Shown: piece after piece, positions 8,026 through 14,182 of the stretch
How the letters are laid out: each line of letters begins with the position of its first letter
Position numbering within the stretch: position 1 is the first letter of the stretch
DNA from: Candidatus Colicola coprequi
GTDB taxonomy: Bacteria > Bacteroidota > Bacteroidia > Bacteroidales > Paludibacteraceae
Assembly (NCBI GenBank): GCA_018065765.1
Contig: JAGHSR010000075.1
Span: forward strand, 1-14,182
Length of the DNA: 14,182 bases
Direction: 5' to 3'
Program-made: the position numbers and the translations under genes
Notes under the pieces: generated by a model
Database searches by the model: none
The model's input: the letters and a program-made list of their open reading frames with translations, nothing else
Told to the model about the DNA's origin: nothing

Positions 8026-9027
8026 ATGGTAAGTTACAAAGAACTAGGCCTGGTGAACACGAAAGATATGTTTGCCAAGGCAATCAAGGGCGGATATGCT
8101 ATTCCTGCCTTCAACTTCAACAACATGGAGCAACTTCAGGCTATTGTTAAGGCATCAGCTGAGACCAAGAGTCCTGTGATTCTGCAAGTTAGTAAAGGTG
8201 CTCGCAACTATGCTAACCAAACACTCCTTCGCTACATGGCACAAGGTGCTGTGGAATATGCCAAGGAACTCGGTTGGGAAAAACCTCAAATCTGTCTGCA
8301 CCTCGACCATGGTGACAGTTTTGAAACTTGCAAAAGCTGTGTCGATTTCGGCTTTTCAAGCGTAATGATTGACGGTAGCGCGCTTCCTTATGAGGAGAAC
8401 ATTGCTCTCACCAAGAAGGTTGTTGAATATGCTCACCAACACGATGTTACCGTAGAAGCTGAACTCGGTGTTCTCGCCGGTGTTGAGGATGAAGTACAGG
8501 CAGAAGAAAGCCACTACACCAAACCCGAAGAGGTTATCGATTTTGCTACCCGTACTGGTTGCGACAGTTTGGCTATCTCTATCGGTACCAGCCACGGTGC
8601 ATATAAGTTCAAACCTGAACAATGCACGCGCGACGCTGAAACCGGTCGTCTGGTTCCACCTCCATTGGCATTCGATGTTCTCGATGCAGTAATGGAGAAA
8701 TTGCCAGGTTTCCCAATCGTCCTGCATGGCTCCAGCAGCGTTCCACAGGAGTATGTGGACATCATCAACGCTAACGGTGGCAAACTGCCGGATGCAGTAG
8801 GTATCCCGGAGGAACAACTTCGCAAGGCTGCTAAATCTGCTGTTTGCAAGATTAACATTGACTCTGACTCTCGTTTGGCTTTCACGGCTGCTGTTCGTAA
8901 AGTCCTCTCTGACAAACCCGGCGAGTTTGACCCACGTAAATACTGCGGTCCTGCTCGTGACCTGATGGTAGAACTTTACAAGCACAAGATTGTGAACGTT
9001 CTTGGTTCAGAAGGTAAAGCCATCTAA
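8026..9027 (+). CDS. fba: Class II fructose-bisphosphate aldolase
   Basis: A zinc-dependent aldolase of glycolysis and gluconeogenesis that interconverts fructose 1,6-bisphosphate with dihydroxyacetone phosphate and glyceraldehyde 3-phosphate. The 333-residue TIM barrel has the catalytic Asp and zinc His in HLDHG (D94, H95), E145 in VEAELG, zinc ligands H190 in GTSHGAY and H234 in LHGSS, and the phosphate-binding segment KINIDSDSRLAF. The later FDPRKYCGPARD segment resembles class IIB enzymes, so a tagatose-bisphosphate aldolase is a less likely alternative. The ATG at 8026 is chosen; the frame is open back to a TTG at 7954, but that codon is inside the -7 box. The leader is about 66 nt. Its own promoter and terminator make it a single-gene unit, as expected for a highly expressed glycolytic gene. 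Confidence 0.96.
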   Translation: MVSYKELGLVNTKDMFAKAIKGGYAIPAFNFNNMEQLQAIVKASAETKSPVILQVSKGARNYANQTLLRYMAQGAVEYAKELGWEKPQICLHLDHGDSFETCKSCVDFGFSSVMIDGSALPYEENIALTKKVVEYAHQHDVTVEAELGVLAGVEDEVQAEESHYTKPEEVIDFATRTGCDSLAISIGTSHGAYKFKPEQCTRDAETGRLVPPPLAFDVLDAVMEKLPGFPIVLHGSSSVPQEYVDIINANGGKLPDAVGIPEEQLRKAAKSAVCKINIDSDSRLAFTAAVRKVLSDKPGEFDPRKYCGPARDLMVELYKHKIVNVLGSEGKAI

Positions 9028-9050
9028 ATCATTACGATTGGCTAATAATA

Positions 9051-9086
9051 AGGCTGTCTGACTGCATGGTTGGATAGCTTTTTTTT
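9051..9086 (+). terminator. Rho-independent terminator of fba
   Basis: GCTGTCTGAC (9053-9062) pairs with GTTGGATAGC (9069-9078), 10 bp including three G-U pairs, around a 6-nt loop, followed by eight T (9079-9086). The T run overlaps the stop codon of the convergent minus-strand gene (9085-9087). On the minus strand the stem is followed only by an interrupted T-rich stretch, so terminating both directions is possible but weaker for that side. Confidence 0.82.
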
Positions 9087-10845
9087 ATAGATAAGCTCGC
9101 ATAAGCAGGTGAATATCCGTACGATTGGATGTCATAGTAAGGGTCTCACTCGCACGCAGATAGAGCGATAGTTGCTTGCATATCTTCCAGCGCATATTCA
9201 AATATACTCTCCCGCCTTGACCGTACACCGCAGGAATAGAGAAAGCGTAGAGCACATCGTTCTCATAAACATATATACGATTAGCCCAGTTGCGGATATC
9301 AAAAGCTTGCAGACGCAGTTGCAGGGCGAGAGGGCGTTTCCATGCAAAAGTGTATTGTATATCCTGCAACACACTGGCACCCCAATTCCAATCATTGGTC
9401 ATATTGGCATCCAATTGAGTTTTGAGTTTCCACCCGGCCGATTCGTATAGCAGTTGATAGCGCAGACTATTGGTGTATATATCCTGTTTCATGCGGGCTC
9501 TTAGTCGCCAATTCATAGAGATTTCGGAAGTGGTGAAATAGTGTGCTTGAAATTGCAAATCATATCCCCAAGACGGATTATCCACATCATTCTTGCGATT
9601 AACTTGACGATAACCATCGGCATAAAAAAGAAACCGCCATTGACGCAACATGTTGACATCTAACCCCAAATACAACCCGTTTTCATCAGTGGTTTTGGAC
9701 TTCTCAGCAAAACCGTACGCGTAGCGATTGGTGTAAGATGGACTATAATACCGATAGAGGGCAATCAGTCCCAAACCATCAATTGGTGTAAAACGTGCCA
9801 TCAACGAAGAGGCTAATCCCCAACACAATCCTTGCGAAGTGGCTATTTCACTCGATAAATCCACACGTCCCCAATTGTAGCGGGCATATATACCAAAGCA
9901 GGCCTGTGTGGAATCTCTGTCAGGTAGCATGTATATATTTTCCAAAGCAGTTAGTCCCAAACGCAGCCGATTATGTGTCCAGGTAGTATTGACACCTACC
10001 ACATGATGCCAATTGGAATCCTTATCTTGACGTAGTGAATACAAAGCCGTTACATCCACTTCACCATACCGAACCGTAGCCGCAGCCCCATGCAGATAGT
10101 CATAAGAAGGGGATGCGGATGAAAACTTCTTGATTCCTTCCGTACCACAAGATGTCAGATAGATGGATTTACTCATGTGAAAAGGGTTACCAAGCACCAA
10201 TCCCATGCCATATTGCCCCTGATAATTGCCGGCTACCAATGTTTTGAGATGACCTATGTTATTGAGTTGTAGATAGGTACCATAATCCAAATCTCGAAAC
10301 AATGAAGACGGATTACGCTTGAGATTGATACCCATCTGAACACGATTTTTATAGTTGAAACGATAACGCAATTGGGCATAAATAGGATCTGTCTTATAGT
10401 GCTCTATATCGCGAGCATCTGTCCGAAGTGTAATCTCATGTTTAGCATCATGAAAAACTTCGCGAAAGTACATCTTATCGTTTTTCTCTACGGGTTCAAC
10501 CGTTACAAAATACGTTAAGTTACGAATGTCATAATCCCTGAAACCCGGTATGAGTTTTAATTCATAGATTTCCGCCAACGGATGCTTGGCAACATAGCTC
10601 AATAAAGCATCTATCTGTGCATCGGATAGAAATTTTAAACGAGCCAATTCGTCCTGCGTAGCATCGTTTAGATTGATGGGATTGGATGCCAGATCCATCA
10701 AGTCGGATACCAAATCCTCGTAATCTACATCTTGCGTTTCGGACAACTGACCGTAAATATCGTACATAATATCATCTATTGTCTGCGCATGACCTATGAT
10801 GACCATTCCAAACAACAATAATATGAGCAACCGACAACGTTTCAT
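9085..10845 (-). CDS. Secreted helix-hairpin-helix protein with C-terminal outer-membrane beta-barrel
   Basis: A 586-residue exported protein of unknown function. Residues 1-20 are a signal peptide (basic KRCR, hydrophobic core, probable cleavage GHA/QT). After an acidic linker (21-55), two helix-hairpin-helix-like units follow: PINLNDATQDELARLKFLSD with its continuation (57-87), and a second (88-116) containing EIYELKLIPGF. These resemble the HhH pairs of ComEA, which bind DNA non-specifically. From about 120 to the end the sequence alternates polar and aromatic residues (for example YAQLRYRFNYKNRVQMGINL) and looks like many strands of an outer-membrane barrel, ending LLMRAYL. Similar HhH proteins occur in Bacteroidota, but I know of no proven role. 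DNA uptake is an inference only; the HhH units may instead mediate protein contacts. It has its own promoter and is divergent from the flippase-like gene. Confidence 0.8.
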   Translation of the reverse strand: MKRCRLLILLLFGMVIIGHAQTIDDIMYDIYGQLSETQDVDYEDLVSDLMDLASNPINLNDATQDELARLKFLSDAQIDALLSYVAKHPLAEIYELKLIPGFRDYDIRNLTYFVTVEPVEKNDKMYFREVFHDAKHEITLRTDARDIEHYKTDPIYAQLRYRFNYKNRVQMGINLKRNPSSLFRDLDYGTYLQLNNIGHLKTLVAGNYQGQYGMGLVLGNPFHMSKSIYLTSCGTEGIKKFSSASPSYDYLHGAAATVRYGEVDVTALYSLRQDKDSNWHHVVGVNTTWTHNRLRLGLTALENIYMLPDRDSTQACFGIYARYNWGRVDLSSEIATSQGLCWGLASSLMARFTPIDGLGLIALYRYYSPSYTNRYAYGFAEKSKTTDENGLYLGLDVNMLRQWRFLFYADGYRQVNRKNDVDNPSWGYDLQFQAHYFTTSEISMNWRLRARMKQDIYTNSLRYQLLYESAGWKLKTQLDANMTNDWNWGASVLQDIQYTFAWKRPLALQLRLQAFDIRNWANRIYVYENDVLYAFSIPAVYGQGGRVYLNMRWKICKQLSLYLRASETLTMTSNRTDIHLLMRAYL

Positions 10846-10855
10846 AATAGCGAGA

Positions 10856-10886
10856 CAAAATTACGAAAAAGAAAAGAATTACCAAA
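10856..10886 (-). promoter_or_regulatory. Bacteroides-type promoter of the HhH/barrel gene
   Basis: Read on the minus strand: TTTG (10886-10883), 19 bp, TAATTTTG (10863-10856), an excellent match to the consensus. Transcription should start near 10852-10853, only about 7 nt before the ATG at 10845, so the mRNA would have almost no leader. A second copy of TAATTTTG (10890-10883) overlaps the -33 box but has no partner TTTG. Confidence 0.78.
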
Positions 10887-10901
10887 ATTATCTATTCGAT
10901 T

Positions 10902-10933
10902 TTTGGAAAATTTGAAATTAATTAGTAACTTTG
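10902..10933 (+). promoter_or_regulatory. Bacteroides-type promoter of the flippase-like/malQ operon
   Basis: TTTG (10902-10905), 20 bp, TAACTTTG (10926-10933). With the second box centred at -7, RNA should start at about 10936-10938, at or one base before the GTG start codon. The -33 box lies 15 bp from that of the divergent minus-strand promoter, so the two stand back to back without overlapping. Confidence 0.78.
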
Positions 10934-10937
10934 CAGC

Positions 10938-11663
10938 GTGAAAAAGGAGCTTGTGCTGAAAATAGCAAGTTGGTTGGTGACCATTACAGCAACCATATAC
11001 ATGGTGTATCGTATCATCACATACCAACAATATGACCAGCTCATGTTGTTGCTTGCGGGATTGGATTGGCTGAAAGTGTCGGTGTTCGCAACTACAATAT
11101 GTCTGATTCCGGTGCAACTTCTCATAGAAGCAATTCGTTGGCAACAACTGGTTCGTCCATTGACGTTCCCCACTCTTGCACAAGCGTTTGGTCAAGTGCT
11201 GTATGGATATGTTGGCGCGTTTATCACCCCGTATCGTTTGGGGGAATTTCCGGCAAGACTACTCAAAGCAGGCATAGACCACGAGGCATGGCAACTCCAG
11301 AAAAGCAATTGGCGAGCATGGTTGAGAGATTTGAATAAATGGGGGAAAGTGGTCATGCTGACCCTAATGAGATATATGGTGTGGATGATACAATTATGGG
11401 GCATGTTGTATGTATGTGCTGTGCCATTGACAACCTTGCAGGCGTTGTGCTCCATACCCCTGTATTATCTCATCGTCAGTATAGCCCCCTCATTGCCTGC
11501 AGCAGATGTGGCTATCAAGGGTGGATGGGCTACTCTCGTGTTTGGACAATTGACCGATAACATACCTGGTATAGCACTCGCAGTGATAGGTATATGGCTT
11601 ATCAATACCGTACTGCCTACTCTGGTTGGACTAATTCAAGATGTTAGGGTAAAAATGGCATAG
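10938..11663 (+). CDS. Flippase-like integral membrane protein (LPG_synthase_TM/UPF0104-like)
   Basis: A 241-residue polytopic inner-membrane protein resembling the lysylphosphatidylglycerol-synthase transmembrane (flippase-like) family. Supporting motifs are EAIRW (64-68) after an early span, GAFITPYRLGEFPAR (93-107), which matches the family's 'TP.R.GE..R' signature, and PSLPAADVAIKGGWATLVFG (184-203) near the end. Hydrophobic spans lie at about 5-25, 44-63, 138-158, 165-186 and 211-233. Family members usually have 300 or more residues, and the segment between the GE motif and the later spans is short here. Substrate and function are unknown; lipid or glycolipid translocation is only suggested by family. 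The GTG start lies at the predicted mRNA 5' end; a GTG at 10953 preceded by AAGGAG (10944-10949) is an alternative. malQ starts one base after its stop. Confidence 0.7.
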   Translation: MKKELVLKIASWLVTITATIYMVYRIITYQQYDQLMLLLAGLDWLKVSVFATTICLIPVQLLIEAIRWQQLVRPLTFPTLAQAFGQVLYGYVGAFITPYRLGEFPARLLKAGIDHEAWQLQKSNWRAWLRDLNKWGKVVMLTLMRYMVWMIQLWGMLYVCAVPLTTLQALCSIPLYYLIVSIAPSLPAADVAIKGGWATLVFGQLTDNIPGIALAVIGIWLINTVLPTLVGLIQDVRVKMA

Positions 11664-11664
11664 G

Positions 11665-14182
11665 ATGAAACTTACATTTCAAATCAATTATCGTACTGAG
11701 TATGGGCAAACCATGTGCGTTAAAATGGCAAACCAAGTGTTTAGCCTCAATTGCCATGGACAAGACTTTTGGACGGGGCAGATAGAACGAAATGGTAACA
11801 AGAAAACCATACACTATAGTTACGCCATTCGTATGACTGATGGCAGCTATATGGACGAAGGTGGCGAAGCACGTACCCTTACACTTAACAAGAGTGATGA
11901 GCAAGTTATCATTCGTGACTTTTGGCGTGCCGGTACATACGAAAAAGTTTTCTATACAACTGCGTTTCTGAGTGCACTATTCCATCGTCAAGGAACCAAG
12001 AGCAGAAACCCGCGCACCAAAACCAATGGCGCCAAGATATGTTTTGCTATCGATGCCCCACAAGTACTTCCTTCTCAGGGGGTAGCGGTCATAGGTAATA
12101 TACCGGAATTGGGCAACTGGAATGTGGAAAAAAAGTTAGTATTGGACGATATTGATTTTCCACATTGGCACAAGTTGATAGCCACTTCCGCAGAACAGGT
12201 CATTGAGTACAAATATTGCATATATGACCTTAAAACAGGCAAAGTAGTTGATTTGGAATGGGGTGAGAATCGTCAGATTTGGGGACTACAAACAGGCAAC
12301 ATACTCTATCAAAACGATCGAGATTTTCGTCGTACACAACCTCGATGGAAAGGTTCCGGTGTGGCAGTACCTGTTTTTTCACTTCGCACAAACGATGGTT
12401 TTGGTATAGGTGAATTTCTTGACTTGAAAAAAATGGCAGATTGGGCTTCACTCACCGGACAAAAAATCATACAAACTCTCCCTATCAACGATACAACCCT
12501 CACACATACTAACACCGATTCGTATCCATACAATGCTGTCAGCGTTTTTGCTTTACATCCCATCTATATCAACATCCCTCGTATGGGAAAGTTGACTCTA
12601 GCACAAAACAAAAAATATGAGGCAACCAAGCAACTTTTCAATCAAAAGAAAATAGCGGATTACCAATGCGTGTATAATGAGAAAATGAAGTATTTCCTGA
12701 GCTTGTACAAGCAATACAAAGAGGACTTGTTTGCCAGTGAGGAGTACCAAATATTCTTCCGTAAAAATCAAGGCTGGCTTGAACCGTATGCCTCATTTCT
12801 TCATAAACGCGATAAACATCCCATTGCCTTTTACTATTTTCTTCAATTCCATGCTGACCAACAGTTGACAGAAGCTGTGGCTTATGCTCACTCTTTAGGG
12901 ATAGCAATCAAAGGGGATATACCCATTGGAATAAGTCCGGACTCGGTGGATGCTGATATTCACCCTGAACTGTTTAATCTGGATGCTTCGGCAGGGGCTC
13001 CCCCTGATGATTTCTCCATCAGCGGCCAAAATTGGGGCTTCCCTACCTACAATTGGGAAAGGATGCAGCAGGACCATTTCCTCTGGTGGAGGCAACGGTT
13101 CCAAAAGATGCAAGACTATTTTGATGCTTATCGCATTGATCATATCTTGGGATTTTTCCGTATTTGGCAAATGCGCAAAACCGATGTATGGGGACTGTGT
13201 GGACATTTCAATCCCGCACTACCCTATTCGTTACAGGAATTATGGAATATGGGAGTCAAATTGGATGCAGACCGCATGACAAAACCCTATATCCGTAGCA
13301 CGTTTTTGGGCGATGTATTCGGTTACGATACCGAATATGCCAAACGACATTTCCTATTGACCAATGACCAATATGTCTATTACTTTCGGGAGGAGTTTGA
13401 TACTCAACAGAAAGTGCAGTTATATTTTGAATCGGGCGAAGGGGCTAAATTACCTGAAAATCAACGTGACAATTTGATGCATGGACTGTTATATCTGCAT
13501 TGCGAAGTTCTCTTTGTTCGTGACCAGACAAATGACAACTTGCTTCATCCACGTATTTCCATGGCACAAAGTCACACATTCCAAGAACTCTACGACGATC
13601 AGAAACAAATTATCTTGTCCATCTACAACGACTATTTCTTTCATCGACACAATGATTTTTGGCGAGAATCAGCCATGAAGAAACTGCCAACGCTCATTGC
13701 CTCCACCTCCATGCTATGTTGTGGTGAAGATTTAGGAATGGTGCCGGATTGCGTTCCGGATGTGATGCACAGCGAACAAATCTTGAGTTTGGAAATTCAG
13801 CGTATGCCAAAGAACCCAAGCAATCAATTCGGCCATCCTGCCAATGCACCATACTTGAGTGTATGTACTACCGGAACCCATGATACCAATCCTCTGCGTG
13901 CATGGTGGGAGGAGGATCAAACCAACACACAACTCTTCTATAACCAACAGATGGGCTATCAGGGTGAAGCACCCAAACACATGTCGGGAGAAATAGCACG
14001 CTTTATCGTCAAACAACACATGTATAGTCCGGCTATGTGGGTTATTCTACCCCTTCAGGATTGGCTGGCGATAGATGAAAAAATACGGCTTAAAAACGCT
14101 CACGGAGAACGTATCAATGTACCTTCCAATCCACGACATTTTTGGAACTATCGCATGCATATATCCCTTGAGGACCTAATGC
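11665..14182 (+). CDS. malQ: 4-alpha-glucanotransferase (GH77, DPE2-like), 3' end cut by window edge
   Basis: Transfers alpha-1,4-glucan segments between maltodextrins or glycogen-type acceptors; expected in the cytosol (no signal peptide). The frame is open from 11665 (TAGGATG, one base after the upstream stop) to the edge: 839 full codons. Residues 1 to about 115 are a CBM20-like domain (MKLTFQINYRTEYGQ...) lacking the usual GxxPxLGxW signature. Residues 122 to about 222 are a second CBM20 with GNIPELGNWN. From about 230 comes the GH77 barrel: GVAVPVFSLRTNDGFGIGEF, DSYPYNAVSVFALHP (285-299), GDIPIGI (417-423), nucleophile D492 in RIDHILGFFR, acid/base E688 in GEDLG, and D740 in TGTHDTN. The 196 residues between nucleophile and acid/base, against about 47 in Thermus amylomaltase, indicate the large insertion of plant DPE2-type enzymes. 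Bacteroides homologues are about 890 residues, so perhaps 50 are missing. Probably co-transcribed with the flippase-like gene. Confidence 0.95.
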   Translation, partial: MKLTFQINYRTEYGQTMCVKMANQVFSLNCHGQDFWTGQIERNGNKKTIHYSYAIRMTDGSYMDEGGEARTLTLNKSDEQVIIRDFWRAGTYEKVFYTTAFLSALFHRQGTKSRNPRTKTNGAKICFAIDAPQVLPSQGVAVIGNIPELGNWNVEKKLVLDDIDFPHWHKLIATSAEQVIEYKYCIYDLKTGKVVDLEWGENRQIWGLQTGNILYQNDRDFRRTQPRWKGSGVAVPVFSLRTNDGFGIGEFLDLKKMADWASLTGQKIIQTLPINDTTLTHTNTDSYPYNAVSVFALHPIYINIPRMGKLTLAQNKKYEATKQLFNQKKIADYQCVYNEKMKYFLSLYKQYKEDLFASEEYQIFFRKNQGWLEPYASFLHKRDKHPIAFYYFLQFHADQQLTEAVAYAHSLGIAIKGDIPIGISPDSVDADIHPELFNLDASAGAPPDDFSISGQNWGFPTYNWERMQQDHFLWWRQRFQKMQDYFDAYRIDHILGFFRIWQMRKTDVWGLCGHFNPALPYSLQELWNMGVKLDADRMTKPYIRSTFLGDVFGYDTEYAKRHFLLTNDQYVYYFREEFDTQQKVQLYFESGEGAKLPENQRDNLMHGLLYLHCEVLFVRDQTNDNLLHPRISMAQSHTFQELYDDQKQIILSIYNDYFFHRHNDFWRESAMKKLPTLIASTSMLCCGEDLGMVPDCVPDVMHSEQILSLEIQRMPKNPSNQFGHPANAPYLSVCTTGTHDTNPLRAWWEEDQTNTQLFYNQQMGYQGEAPKHMSGEIARFIVKQHMYSPAMWVILPLQDWLAIDEKIRLKNAHGERINVPSNPRHFWNYRMHISLEDLM

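Noticed and set aside
8356..8985. 209-codon minus-strand frame inside fba
   Set aside because: Antisense shadow of a highly conserved gene; no family resemblance.

Overview
The window looks like chromosomal DNA of a member of the Bacteroidales (Bacteroidota). The evidence is: (i) four matches to the Bacteroides-type promoter, TTTG then 19-20 bases then TAnnTTTG, placed just before genes; (ii) no clear Shine-Dalgarno sequences before most starts; (iii) the lpxD-lpxC-lpxA order with an HD-hydrolase gene in front; (iv) a long MalQ with tandem N-terminal CBM20-like domains; (v) a secreted helix-hairpin-helix/outer-membrane-barrel protein. The genus cannot be fixed from the sequence alone. There are no phage, IS, CRISPR, toxin-antitoxin or defence genes; this is mainly a housekeeping region.

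Layout. 78-184: initiator tRNA-Met with an encoded CCA and its own terminator. 223-7890: a tightly packed plus-strand gene train behind one good promoter: SAMHD1-like HD dNTPase/phosphohydrolase, lpxD, lpxC, lpxA, glnS and an OPT-family transporter. Gaps run from 23 nt down to a 16-nt overlap, so the train is probably one operon joining lipid A synthesis (three early steps, or their enzymes) to aminoacylation and peptide or metal-chelate import. 7909-9086: class II fructose-bisphosphate aldolase with its own promoter and a rho-independent terminator. 9085-10845 (minus): HhH plus beta-barrel outer-membrane protein, convergent with the aldolase gene. 10846-10937: back-to-back divergent promoters. 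10938-14182: a flippase-like multi-spanning membrane protein followed one base later by a DPE2-like 4-alpha-glucanotransferase (malQ), which runs off the right edge with about 839 codons visible.

Most notable observations: the DNA before the aldolase gene is a perfectly symmetric pair of overlapping promoters (9-7-5-7-5-7-9 spacing), predicting a transcript antisense to the OPT gene; lpxC has no fused FabZ domain, unlike the bifunctional LpxC/FabZ of Bacteroides and Porphyromonas; the initiator tRNA has A-U instead of G-C at one of the three conserved anticodon-stem pairs; and the flippase-like gene appears to be transcribed leaderless from a GTG start. No wholly new multi-gene system is evident.
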